A stretch of 64,000 nucleotides of DNA from Listeria cossartiae subsp. cossartiae (lineage in GTDB: Bacteria; Bacillota; Bacilli; Lactobacillales; Listeriaceae). Position 1 is the first letter of the stretch; every line of letters begins with the position of its first letter. The translations under genes were made by a program, and so were the position numbers. Below the pieces are notes generated by a model that saw only the letters and a program-made list of their open reading frames with translations, was not told where the DNA came from and did not search any database. Shown here one piece after another: positions 25,665 to 34,034 of this stretch. The DNA is taken from positions 186,001 through 250,000 of the forward strand of contig NZ_JAASUI010000001.1 of NCBI RefSeq assembly GCF_014224155.1. Reading direction: 5' to 3'.

Positions 25665-26789
25665 ATGTTAAATAGAGAACAAATAGAGATTGTCAGAGCT
25701 GAAGACGTGCTTGAGTATGGAAGTGACATGGGAATCGACGGAGCAGAACAAATATATATTTACTATTTTAAAGACCCAGAAAAACCGTTAGAGCAAGATG
25801 TATATGATATTTGCGATGCTTTTGGTGAATATATGATTTCTGCTTATTTCTTGAATGATGAAGATTCTTCATATGTAGAGCTACAAGGAGACGAAATAGG
25901 TGGATATAAAAAGGTTATCTTGCAGGGTGAATCGCAACAACTTAAACAAGAAATGTTCCGTTTGTTTATAGAAGGATATTATAGTCCATATCTGAATAGG
26001 CTATTTTTATTTAAACAAAAAATAGAATTAGATTGCAGGAAACAAGTCGAATTAGAAGATGGCATGGTTGTTATCACTCCTATACTAGATGTTAGGGCAA
26101 TAGGCATATTTTCAAAAGGGATAGATTTGGTGCGGCTTTTTCAACAAATTACTAATACAGAATTACTGGATACTGCACAAGGAACAGGAGCAAAATCTCG
26201 ATTGATTGAGGATCATAATGAAAATTTGAGAAATGAGATTGGGTACTTAGTTGACTATAAGGCGGAATTACCAAAACAAATTTTTAAAAAGCCGGAGTTA
26301 TATGATTTTTATTTTACCGATTTCTTTCATTGTTATGACGATGACTTCATAAACGACTTAAATAAAATTGGACAACTGCTTAAGCAAGAAAGTGTCAGGT
26401 TGTTTACGCCACATTCTTATTATGAAACTATAAGAAAATTTATTTTTAAAAAGATAAAACAAATAGATGTTCCATATGCTGAATTAAGTATAGATATAAC
26501 GGAAAAGGAATATGGTGAAATTTTATGGTGTAGCGAGACAGGAAAAATGGATTTTGTGGCTTTTGATTATTTATACTGGTACTTTAATTCCGACTGTTTT
26601 ATTTTTGGTGATAAAGAGAGTGAAATTAGTATTTTGGCAATTAAAAAATCTCTTTCCATCAAAAATCCGCTTGAAAATTGGAAAGAAGTAGAGTTGTTCG
26701 CGGCGAATCCAGGAGAAGAATGGGGTCCATGGCTGAAAGATGAGAAGAAATTTCTAACAGAACTTATAGCTAATTATAAAAAGGGATGA
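25665..26789 (+). CDS. Fused family D - family B1 protein
   Basis: 374 residues from ATG at 25665 with AGAAGGTG upstream. The first half (about 1-170: DGAEQIYIYYFKDPE, EMFRLFIEG, VITPILDVRAIGIFSKGID) is family D, otherwise present only as remnants at 23884, 28271 and 29550. The second half (about 195-374: LPKQIFKKPELYDFYF, YWYFNSDCFIF, ILAIKKSLSI) is family B1, free-standing at 17885 and 24548. The joining of two immunity-like domains in one frame may give a two-specificity protein or reflect a deletion of the gap between neighbours. Confidence 0.65.
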   Translation: MLNREQIEIVRAEDVLEYGSDMGIDGAEQIYIYYFKDPEKPLEQDVYDICDAFGEYMISAYFLNDEDSSYVELQGDEIGGYKKVILQGESQQLKQEMFRLFIEGYYSPYLNRLFLFKQKIELDCRKQVELEDGMVVITPILDVRAIGIFSKGIDLVRLFQQITNTELLDTAQGTGAKSRLIEDHNENLRNEIGYLVDYKAELPKQIFKKPELYDFYFTDFFHCYDDDFINDLNKIGQLLKQESVRLFTPHSYYETIRKFIFKKIKQIDVPYAELSIDITEKEYGEILWCSETGKMDFVAFDYLYWYFNSDCFIFGDKESEISILAIKKSLSIKNPLENWKEVELFAANPGEEWGPWLKDEKKFLTELIANYKKG

Positions 26790-26866
26790 CTAAGATGAAA
26801 AATAATAAGTATTTTTTAGTATTAGAACTGTAAACGATAGCTTACTTATGTCAAGGGGGGGACCTA

Positions 26867-27445
26867 ATGGAAAATCAAATGTTAAAGAAATCTAACGTAG
26901 TAGAATTGAAAAGTTTTTATAATAATATTCAGAACAAGTTTCATGTGGAGGCTGAAATACCAGATCAAATATTTCTTGAACCAAATGAAGTTTATGTCTT
27001 TGATTTATGGGGTTTCTTAGATGAAAACGTACAGTATTTACTTGGTTTTACTAAAAAAGCTGATGGTGATGAGGTGCTATGGCTTCCCAAATATAATAAC
27101 ATTTATGCTAATGAATATATGTACATCAATGCGAGGATGAACAAAATAAATTTTCGACAACTATGGGACGACAATAAGCTAACTATTTTTTTAGAGCAAG
27201 GTTGCATGTTTGATATAAGTGGGGATTGGATAAGTTATTTTGATTTAGAAGAGCATTTAGCTATTTTAGCTGTATATAGTGGTAACATTTCTCTAAACGA
27301 CTTTTCAAAAGCACCATACACCAAAGAGAAGTTCTTAGAAGAGTATTTAATGGTTCCAATTGAAAAAATAGATAAAAGTACAAAAAATTTGATGGAAAAT
27401 TATAATGAAAAATTTATAGATGTTTTTCTGGAGAATTACTTTTAG
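26867..27445 (+). CDS. Family B2 protein copy 2
   Basis: 192 residues, with GGGGGGG shortly before the ATG. It shares the B2 order with the protein at 20383: IPDQIFLEPNEVYVF, WGFLDEN, LWLPKY, EQGCMFDISGDWISYF, LAILAVYSG. Cytosolic, acidic. It lies directly after the D-B1 fusion, so a B1 and a B2 domain are neighbours here. Putative orphan immunity protein; no outside family is recognised. Confidence 0.6.
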   Translation: MENQMLKKSNVVELKSFYNNIQNKFHVEAEIPDQIFLEPNEVYVFDLWGFLDENVQYLLGFTKKADGDEVLWLPKYNNIYANEYMYINARMNKINFRQLWDDNKLTIFLEQGCMFDISGDWISYFDLEEHLAILAVYSGNISLNDFSKAPYTKEKFLEEYLMVPIEKIDKSTKNLMENYNEKFIDVFLENYF

Positions 27446-27601
27446 CATAATTTAAGATAAGGATGCGGCTAAAATAGTATCATTTTCAGAGCGATGGGAA
27501 TCTTTTAGGGGAGTGCATGAAAACAAGAAAATTTACATATTAAAGGACCTAATAGTGTATTTCGATTATGAAATTTGGGTTCTAAGGAGGTACTATAATC
27601 G

Positions 27602-27646
27602 ATGTTAAAAATAAAAAAAGGGCAATCTATATACGCTCGCTACTAG
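27602..27646 (+). pseudogene. Family L remnant (5' end)
   Basis: AAGGAGG is followed by ATG and MLKIKKGQSIYARY then a stop, matching the first 15 codons of the gene at 23035. Everything downstream is gone and a membrane gene follows. Confidence 0.75.
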
Positions 27647-27685
27647 AAGGTATTAAAATTCTCGATTATTGGAGTTGAATTTACA

Positions 27686-27940
27686 TTGACTTGGTTCAAA
27701 CAAAAAAGCTTTATATTTACGGTGATACTATTAATTTTTATTTCTATTATAATTAATTTCTTTTTTTCAAATAGTGTAACATACATTATTGTTACAGTTT
27801 TTTTAGGAATTGAAACTTTATGGATTATTTCTATTTTTAAAGAGATAGTTGATAATGGTAAAAGGCTATCAAAATTTATAGAAGCATATATAATAAGTAT
27901 TTTTATTATAACAATATTTGCTTCATATCTATTGTATTAA
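27686..27940 (+). CDS. Small membrane protein, family M, first of a pair
   Basis: 84 residues from TTG at 27686, with a weak upstream GGAG. Three helices (FTVILLIFISIIINFFF, YIIVTVFLGIETLWII, AYIISIFIITIFASYLLY) in the plan of the proteins at 24008 and 34463 but with low sequence similarity. A second small membrane gene follows after 13 nt, behind GGGGGG. Confidence 0.58.
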   Translation: MTWFKQKSFIFTVILLIFISIIINFFFSNSVTYIIVTVFLGIETLWIISIFKEIVDNGKRLSKFIEAYIISIFIITIFASYLLY

Positions 27941-27953
27941 GGGGGGCATCATT

Positions 27954-28121
27954 GTGATTGTTTCTATTGCGGTTTTAATTAATTTAGTAATAATTTCAGT
28001 ATTATATTTAATCAAAAAAAATGGTGAAAGTATGAAACATAAAGGCATATTTTCTTTTATACTTTGTACTTTTTCGTTTTTAATGTATGTCTATATTGTA
28101 ATATATGTAGGTATATTTTAA
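27954..28121 (+). CDS. Small membrane protein, family M, second of a pair
   Basis: 55 residues from GTG at 27954, preceded by AAGGGGGGC. Two helices (VSIAVLINLVIISVLYLI and GIFSFILCTFSFLMYVYIVI) joined by a basic stretch KKNGESMKHK. The plan matches the second members at 16816 and 24298. The next 150 bases to 28270 hold no gene that I can support. Confidence 0.58.
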   Translation: MIVSIAVLINLVIISVLYLIKKNGESMKHKGIFSFILCTFSFLMYVYIVIYVGIF

Positions 28122-28270
28122 ATCGCGATTATTGAAAAATTTAAGAAACAGGCTGGGAAGATTATTTTCTTTAGATTATCACGCAAGCAGAGAAAAAAGG
28201 TCAAGAAGTATAGTTCTTCACTTTTACTTTGAGTATAAAAAGAATAGCAAATGGAAATAGGTAAGAGGTG

Positions 28271-28756
28271 TCAAAAATCATAGAAAAAACCAATCATGTA
28301 TCACAAAAGACGAATATTTACCCTCCTATCAAGAAGACTCTAGCATTACTGGAGTAGAACACAATTATATTTATTTTTTTAAAATCCAGAACATATTTCA
28401 GAGTAAGAATTACAAGACATTTATGATACTTTTGGTGAGTTTATGAGTTCTGCTTATTTGTTAGTTGATCCATTTGGCTCTTATGAGGAATTACCTGGGG
28501 TTAAAAAGAATGGTTTTAAAAAAGTTAATTTTGCAGATAAATCTATGGATGTAAAGAAAGACATGTTTCGCTTGTTTTTAGAAGGAGACGCTACCCCAAA
28601 TGAAAATAAACTATTTTTGTATTAAGAAAAAAGGAATTGAAGCCTGTAAAAGATATAGAAATAGAGGATGGAATGGTAGTGATTGCACCAGTTTTAGATA
28701 CCACAGCAATAGGGATATTTTCAAAAGGAATAGACTTGGCGGGATTTTTCAAATGA
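28271..28756 (+). pseudogene. Family D remnant (near full length, broken)
   Basis: The sequence follows the first half of the protein at 25665 from start to end: SCITKDEYLPSYQEDSSIT, NYIYFF, FGEFMSSAYLL, DMFRLFLEG, EDGMVVIAPVLDTTAIGIF and SKGID. It has no start codon with a ribosome site and at least two frame changes, one just after NKLFLY. A 60-codon piece from 28443 stays open. It is a dead copy. Confidence 0.8.
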
Positions 28757-28786
28757 ACTACTAAAACAGAACGAAGGAGAAACCTA

Positions 28787-29476
28787 TTGGATGCGAAACA
28801 ATTACTCCAAATATTAAAAAACACTCCAAATGAAACTCAAATGTTAAAAATTATACCCAAACTAGGCAAATACGCAAAAGGAAAAACAGTCGAAAATGCG
28901 CTAGTTAGTTTATTAGAATCAAGTAGTGAAAAAATCCGAGCTGCTGCGATAGATGCTTTACTAACCAACCCTCATAAACGCATCAAGAAATTAGTAACGG
29001 CTCATATGACTGATACTAATTTAGTTAAAGAAAAATGTTTTGAGTATGTGGGTTATCACTGGATGAAGCAAGCAGAACCTATACTTATAGCGCATTTAAA
29101 CGATGTTGATCAGTGGGTTCGCTATTTTGCGATTTTAAATATTGGAGACATGAGGTCTTATGAATTAATAGAGAATGTGGAAAAACATTTAGAAAATGAA
29201 AACAGTGACGTGGTGAAATCTGGGTGTTACTTAACCTTGTTTTTACTAAGTGAGACAGAGGAAGGCAAGACTTATTATGAAGAAGAGCTTATACATTTAC
29301 TGAATTCAACGGATGATGCAGCTCGATATGTAACAATTAATACTCTAAGCGATATAGGAAAGAATCGTGAAAGAGAAAAAATAATTAAGGCTCTTTCTGC
29401 ATGTTTAAACATCGAAGTGGATGACGAAAATATATTCGTAATAAAGAACTGTATTCGTTCATTAAAATATTGGTAA
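28787..29476 (+). CDS. HEAT-repeat protein, family E copy 2
   Basis: 229 residues from TTG at 28787 with AAGGAGA before it. Helical repeats are clear: SEKIRAAAIDALLTNPHKR, then DQWVRYFAILNIGDMRSYE, then DDAARYVTINTLSDIG. It has the same length and plan as the proteins at 21059 and 38715, with more divergence from the first than the broken copy at 30386 shows. HEAT proteins act as binding scaffolds. Putative immunity protein by setting. Confidence 0.66.
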   Translation: MDAKQLLQILKNTPNETQMLKIIPKLGKYAKGKTVENALVSLLESSSEKIRAAAIDALLTNPHKRIKKLVTAHMTDTNLVKEKCFEYVGYHWMKQAEPILIAHLNDVDQWVRYFAILNIGDMRSYELIENVEKHLENENSDVVKSGCYLTLFLLSETEEGKTYYEEELIHLLNSTDDAARYVTINTLSDIGKNREREKIIKALSACLNIEVDDENIFVIKNCIRSLKYW

Positions 29477-29549
29477 AAACTAATTTGTCACTTTTACAAC
29501 CTAGTGAAGAGAATCAGGATATATCTAAAAATCCAAATGAAATATAATC

Positions 29550-29641
29550 AGATTATCATGGTACCAGTTTTCGATGTGACTGCAGTAGCTTTATTTGGGA
29601 AGGGGTGTGAAGCCGTAGCCCTTTTAGAATCATTACGCTAA
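29550..29641 (+). pseudogene. Family D remnant (3' end)
   Basis: IIMVPVFDVTAVALFGKGCE ending in AVALLESLR and a stop matches the last block of family D (VITPILDVRAIGIFSKGID at 25665). Nothing upstream belongs to it. It represents a further, more diverged lost copy. Confidence 0.65.
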
Positions 29642-29730
29642 AACATAAAAAAATAGCGCAATGATAAACATAATTTAGAAGGTCATTGCAAGGAAATAAA
29701 GTTTTGTGATAGAAAAGAGGTAAGAGAGTC

Positions 29731-30285
29731 ATGATAAACCTAGAGTGGAAAGAATTAGATTGTTTAGAAGTAGATGAGCAGTTTGAACAAATATTGAAAT
29801 TTAGCTACGACGCTTGGATTTTAGATCAAAAAAATATTCGCTTCTTTGTAAGAGCGTTTTTCTTAAAGTGGTACTTACTAATTCATAACTTTGATATTGA
29901 GAGTAATGAAGAACAAGATGAAAAATTAAGATATATGTATAGTTATGGGGAGAAAGAGCTACTTGATGTTACAGAGGTAAAATGGATTATCGGATATTGC
30001 CTCTCACTTAATCCAGAGTGTTTTATGGAAGATGAGGATTACGACGATGTCCGGTTAAAAGGAAGGAAGTATCTCCATGAAGCTACATTAGCTAATCCAG
30101 AAGATGTATTTTTAAAAGATTTTTATTATGCTGCTGGAGAAAAGAGTATAAAAGAATTTGTGAAATGGGAAAGTGAAAATAAAGAACAACTTACAAATTA
30201 TCTGCAATCAAACCTTAATTATGATTCACTTTTCTCGGATTATTTTAAGGAAATAATTACGATGGATTTAGATGAGGAAATATGA
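29731..30285 (+). CDS. Family F protein copy 2, C-terminus cut by a nonsense change
   Basis: 184 residues, very close to the protein at 22357 (MINLEW start, FVRAFFLKWYL, CLSLNPECFM). At the end, where copy 1 reads GEKMRKKGILEKL, this copy has ATA TGA in place of ATG CGA, so translation stops about 15 residues early while the old coding sequence continues intact after the stop. The lesion is recent. Whether the shortened protein works is unknown. Confidence 0.65.
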   Translation: MINLEWKELDCLEVDEQFEQILKFSYDAWILDQKNIRFFVRAFFLKWYLLIHNFDIESNEEQDEKLRYMYSYGEKELLDVTEVKWIIGYCLSLNPECFMEDEDYDDVRLKGRKYLHEATLANPEDVFLKDFYYAAGEKSIKEFVKWESENKEQLTNYLQSNLNYDSLFSDYFKEIITMDLDEEI

Positions 30286-30385
30286 AAAAAAGGCATTTTA
30301 GAAAAGCTTTTTTCTAAAATAAAAAAGAAAGATAAGCGTGAATAAAGACAGGAATCCAAGCCATAGAGTAAGAGTTATCAGAGCT

Positions 30386-30709
30386 CCAAGGAGATATGAA
30401 TTGTAAGGAACAATTAATTGATATTGTTCAATCTAACAAAGTAGATATTTAGCAAAAGTAGGACAGAGATATGGGGTTTATATGTTGTCTAATGAATCTG
30501 ACAAAATTTACGCTTTGGATCAGCTTATTGAACTCCTATATTCTAGTGATATGACGGCTAGTTATAGAGCCATGAACAATTTGATAGCTGTATTGAATGA
30601 AAAGAACCGTTCATTAATATTTATAGCATTTCAAGAAAAGTTGAAAGAAAAGATTGCAAATGGTTTTAAATTAGACTTAGAAGATAATATTAAAGAGTAT
30701 TTTAGTTAA
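30386..30709 (+). pseudogene. Family E (HEAT) remnant, C-terminal half
   Basis: The bases follow the gene at 21059 from the LGDMNCKEH block to the stop with few changes, but a deletion in NKVEIDDLAK shifts the frame. A 75-codon piece from 30482 (MLSNESDKIYALDQLIELLY) remains open. The N-terminal half is absent. It sits after family F copy 2, as HEAT copy 1 sits before family F copy 1. Confidence 0.8.
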
Positions 30710-30788
30710 GCTATTTTATATGTTAAGCTGATGCTATCCAAATGAAGAGGAATAAGGACTCGGAAAGAGGAAAGGGTTCCAATTATGG

Positions 30789-30929
30789 GAATATGAATGT
30801 TTAGAAATCATTTTAGTGGATGACGAAGATCAATTAGACGGGACTTGTTGGATAAAAAAAGAAGATATTCTAGCCCTGCGATTTGGAGGCAGTGTAAAAC
30901 AAGATTTGATGAACAAATTAAAAAAATAA
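30789..30929 (+). pseudogene. Family A remnant (3' end)
   Basis: YECLEIILVDDEDQLDGTCW, IKKEDILALRFGGSV and then QDLMNKLKK run in frame to a stop and match the last third of the protein at 15157, with the same bases (AACTAAGAATAAG) after it. Start and first two thirds are missing. The closeness to the intact copy suggests a recent duplication. Confidence 0.85.
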
Positions 30930-30977
30930 ACTAAGAATAAGAGATGTAAGAAGAATAACCACAGCGGAGGTTAAATC

Positions 30978-31688
30978 ATGATTAATCAAGAACTTATCAA
31001 ACTACATGAAGTATTACTGAAGGATATTTCCAATTTAGATGATGCTGAAAAAATTTCCATCATTCAAGAACGAATTACACAAGCCTTAAATCTAGATAAA
31101 CGCAGGTGGGATGAGAAAATGCTTTCCAATGTTTCCATCCGCACAAAAAAAGCAACCCGCCCAAAAATGCAAGTGGGAGACGTGTACGAAATTTATTTAG
31201 AAGAAGTAAACGTATATGGCTATATAGCTATACTAAAATTGGAAGATGAAAAAGAGTATTACGAGGTATTTGGACTTTTTAATTATTTCTGTAAGTCACC
31301 CGAGAAGCTTGAAAAAATAATAGCTAAATTAACTAGAGAAAATATTTTTATGTTCGCTGATTCAGGTCACACGGGAATTATTCGCAAAGAGTGGAAGAAA
31401 GTAACCAATTTAACCTTTGATTGGCAAGTGGATTTTGCTCAATTAGAATATCTTAAAGTAGAAAACGGAGGAATCTTACGCCCTAATGAACGGCACTATT
31501 TTAAAAGTGTAGGTCATCCAAATAATGGAAATTATATGCGAATTGATTACAAAGAAGCCGTAAATATAAATAATCCATATGGATTATTTGGTCAACATGT
31601 AATTGAGGACTATATGGTGGGTGCGTTTAGAGGGAAGAAACTTATTGAGATGGAGGAAGAGGGCTGGAGTCAGGTGAAGTATGATTAA
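30978..31688 (+). CDS. Imm26-like immunity protein, family J copy 1
   Basis: 236 residues, cytosolic. An N-terminal helical part (1-50) is followed by a domain starting MQVGDVYEIYLEEVNVYGYI, which is the opening expected of Imm26 immunity proteins (GDxFxI, then YGYxxI). Later blocks are GGILRPNERHYFKSVGHPNN and INNPYGLFGQHVIEDYM. Copy 2 at 31934 is broken. RBS AGCGGAGG. Imm26 belongs to RHS and related polymorphic toxin loci, which supports the reading of the whole island; the assignment is from motif memory and not a search. Confidence 0.62.
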   Translation: MINQELIKLHEVLLKDISNLDDAEKISIIQERITQALNLDKRRWDEKMLSNVSIRTKKATRPKMQVGDVYEIYLEEVNVYGYIAILKLEDEKEYYEVFGLFNYFCKSPEKLEKIIAKLTRENIFMFADSGHTGIIRKEWKKVTNLTFDWQVDFAQLEYLKVENGGILRPNERHYFKSVGHPNNGNYMRIDYKEAVNINNPYGLFGQHVIEDYMVGAFRGKKLIEMEEEGWSQVKYD

Positions 31689-31920
31689 GAGCTCGAATTA
31701 GATAAAGGAAGAAATACTTAACTTGAATTCTAAAAAAATTAAAATATAATAAAACCCCTATGCAACTTAAACTTATGATAATGAAGTCAGAAGATTAGAG
31801 CATAGATATTATCTTAAACTAGGTGGCAAGAAAAAACTTAGAAATAAAATTCGACCAGTTGCCACTAAAGATAACCGATATATAAAGTACATGTCGGGGT
31901 CATGGGAATATTGGAGATAA
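31689..31920 (+). pseudogene. Second orphan RHS-tip-like remnant
   Basis: After a 21-nt stretch (31710-31730) identical to 15821-15841, one frame reads TYDNEVRRLEHRYYLKLGGK, then KKLRNKIRPVATKD and NRYIKYMSGSWEYWR to a stop at about 31920. The peptide is basic and aromatic, like the end of a secreted nuclease-type tip. It stands directly before the family J gene, in tip-then-immunity order. There is no start and no RHS core, so it would be silent. Confidence 0.5.
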
Positions 31921-31933
31921 GGGGGCAATACTA

Positions 31934-32636
31934 TTGAACAGAGAAGATACTACAAAATTAAATTTGATACTAACCAAAGATATTGATAACATTGAGACGG
32001 AGGAAGGATTAAACGAGCTAAAGGACAGAATTTATAAAGCGTTGTCTTTAGATTTAAGATTATTTAATGAAAAACAACTATCAAGCGTTGTCTTTAGATT
32101 TAAGATTATTTAATGAAAAACAACTATCAAGCGTTTCTATTCGGACGAAAAAAGCGTTAAAACCAAAGTACTCACTTGGAGACATTTTCCAAATATATTT
32201 AAATAAAGAGAAACTCTATAGTTACGCAATGTGTGTAAAAGAAGAGAGACCAAACGAGGACATTCCTTATCATATCTTTGCATTTTTTGATTTTTTTCCC
32301 AAAAAAGAAGCATCATTACAAGATTTAGAAGAGCAATTAATCTCTGATAATGTCTTAATGTTGTCCCATTGTGGAGTTACGGGAGTACTTAATGGTGAGT
32401 GGCAAAAAGTAACCAGTATGCAACCATTATATTACGATTTTTCTAAAATTGAATATGTGAGCAAAGAAGATGGGGGAGTTTTACGACCAAATGAAATAAC
32501 ATATTATAAAAGTATGGGTGATCCAAATAATGGAGAATTTATTAAAATTGATTATGAAGAAGCAAAAAAAATAAATAATCCATATGGAATCCCAGGTCAA
32601 TTTTGGATAGAGGGGTTTTTAGAAGATTTATATTAA
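31934..32636 (+). pseudogene. Imm26-like family J copy 2, broken by a 46-bp tandem duplication
   Basis: From TTG at 31934 (GGGGG upstream) the frame matches copy 1 (helical start, then the junction block SIRTKKA). But 46 bases at 32039-32084 are repeated exactly at 32085-32130. Because 46 is not a multiple of three, the frame runs to TAA at 32111-32113 after 59 codons. Downstream, a 189-codon frame from ATG 32067 keeps the Imm26-like domain (YSLGDIFQIYL) but lacks a ribosome site. The C-terminus has a further frame change (the VDFITLEEEDLSQVKD tail lies in another frame). Removing one repeat would restore the main part. Confidence 0.85.
32039..32130 (+). repeat. 46-bp perfect tandem duplication
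   Basis: Two back-to-back identical 46-base units, each starting GCGTTGTCTTTAGATT and ending CAACTATCAA. The following bases GCGTT begin a third partial unit. Slippage or unequal exchange between units would switch the gene's frame. Confidence 0.97.
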
Positions 32637-32709
32637 GGAAAGTCGATTTTATAACTCTGGAGGAAGAAGATTTGAGCCAAGTGAAGGATGAGCAAGATAG
32701 GAGCGAAAT

Positions 32710-33405
32710 ATGTATTTAAAAGAAGTAAGATTATACAGCGATGAAGATGTTAGCAATATACCTTTTTCAGAAACATTTCACATACAGGCAGAAGCAATCA
32801 CAGATTTATTCTCCAGCTTATTAGGCAAGATTCGCACTGAAAACGTTAGTGTTATTAATATTAATTGTGCGATAAAAGAAAATATGGAAAATCCAATGAT
32901 AATCTCTACATTTCTAGATGTTTTTATCGAATATGATGTGTCGGAATTCAATAAATTAAATGAATTTGAGAAAGAACAACAACTTGTAAGATTACTGCAA
33001 AATGGCTTAGAGAAAGCAACGGGAATTTTGGCGTTAGATAAAAGGATTTTTGAACAGGTATTTAAGGCGATGGAGGAACGAAACTTTAAAAATCATTTTA
33101 TTTGGAAGAAGCCTAAATCTAGTCCAGATAGAAAGCTCAGAGCCTATGTGGAAATTAATTGGGGAATTGAAAAGACGGAGGCATATATACTCATTGAAGA
33201 TAGAAAAAAACAAGTTAAGCTAAAAGAAAAAATGGTTTTAAAGCACCCAGGGCGTATGGGGTTAGACATATTGGGAGAACTTACGTGGTTAAATAATGAT
33301 ACAGTAGAATTGAGGCATAAGTATATTAAGAATGAAGTGCATACATTTTCTATTTCAGCTAATGAAGGATATATGGTGGAAGCCTATAGGGGAAAAACTT
33401 ATTGA
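32710..33405 (+). CDS. Family K protein copy 1 with a family J tail
   Basis: 231 residues, RBS ATAGGAGCG. It is a paralogue of the protein at 36591: both hold the block KKPKSSP-RK and a final strand LGELTWLNND or LGRIKWLDNN. The end differs: GYMVEAYRGKTY here, and the bases continue after the stop, in another frame, with GEKLIEIVEDGLSQMKYD. That matches DYMVGAFRGKKLIEMEEE of family J. The 3' end was therefore exchanged with a family J gene. Putative immunity protein. Confidence 0.62.
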   Translation: MYLKEVRLYSDEDVSNIPFSETFHIQAEAITDLFSSLLGKIRTENVSVININCAIKENMENPMIISTFLDVFIEYDVSEFNKLNEFEKEQQLVRLLQNGLEKATGILALDKRIFEQVFKAMEERNFKNHFIWKKPKSSPDRKLRAYVEINWGIEKTEAYILIEDRKKQVKLKEKMVLKHPGRMGLDILGELTWLNNDTVELRHKYIKNEVHTFSISANEGYMVEAYRGKTY

Positions 33406-33487
33406 AATAGTGGAAGATGGTTTGAGTCAGATGAAGTATGATTAAGAAATCGAAAAGAATACGTCAACTAGAAAAGAGGGAGTCTAA

Positions 33488-33973
33488 ATTATAGAAAACA
33501 GCATTTTCACACTAGAAAATCAGGAAGAAATAAAAACTAGTTACAACGATGAAATGTCAGATGATGACCTACGAAATATGATTGCAAATAAAAGCCAACC
33601 TATTCATTTACTGTTAGAATTTGGCATTTTTGATAGAGAAGATTTGAACGAGAAGTTTCCAGATAGTGAAATGAAGGAGATTTCTTATGAAGGTAAGAAG
33701 CTGTTATTAATTCAGAATATCCAAACAGATAATCTGCAAATCGATGAAGTTCTATTTGTTTTCAGACTTTTAGGTAACTCGAACTTTCTTGTGTATATTA
33801 TATCTGGGCATAAACTAGACAGAATTTTGCACTACTTACAGAAAGACACTCTTTTTAAAAGAAATAAGGTAGTGGGGAAAATGAAGTTAAGTTTAGGCAA
33901 GGACGAGTTCTTGGTCATGTCGGATTATGATGGAAGTTCGGTTATAATCATAAGTAAACAACTAGATCATTAA
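33488..33973 (+). CDS. Family I protein, probably starting at a non-standard ATT codon
   Basis: The frame is open from ATT at 33488 (GAGGGAG 5-12 nt upstream) and gives about 161 residues; starting at the ATG of 33554 it would give 139 with no ribosome site. The added start (SIFTLENQEEIKTSYNDE) is conserved as a remnant at 25349, again after ATT. The protein is cytosolic, with DEVLFVFRLLGNSNFLVYII and DEFLVMSDYDGSSVIII. No family is recognised. An AUU start would mean low expression; loss of a former ATG is the alternative. Confidence 0.55.
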   Translation: MIENSIFTLENQEEIKTSYNDEMSDDDLRNMIANKSQPIHLLLEFGIFDREDLNEKFPDSEMKEISYEGKKLLLIQNIQTDNLQIDEVLFVFRLLGNSNFLVYIISGHKLDRILHYLQKDTLFKRNKVVGKMKLSLGKDEFLVMSDYDGSSVIIISKQLDH

Positions 33974-34034
33974 ATATAGAAAAAGAAGTTTCGTTTTTTC
34001 TAGTGGTAAAACAATATTAGAGGCGGGAAAATGA

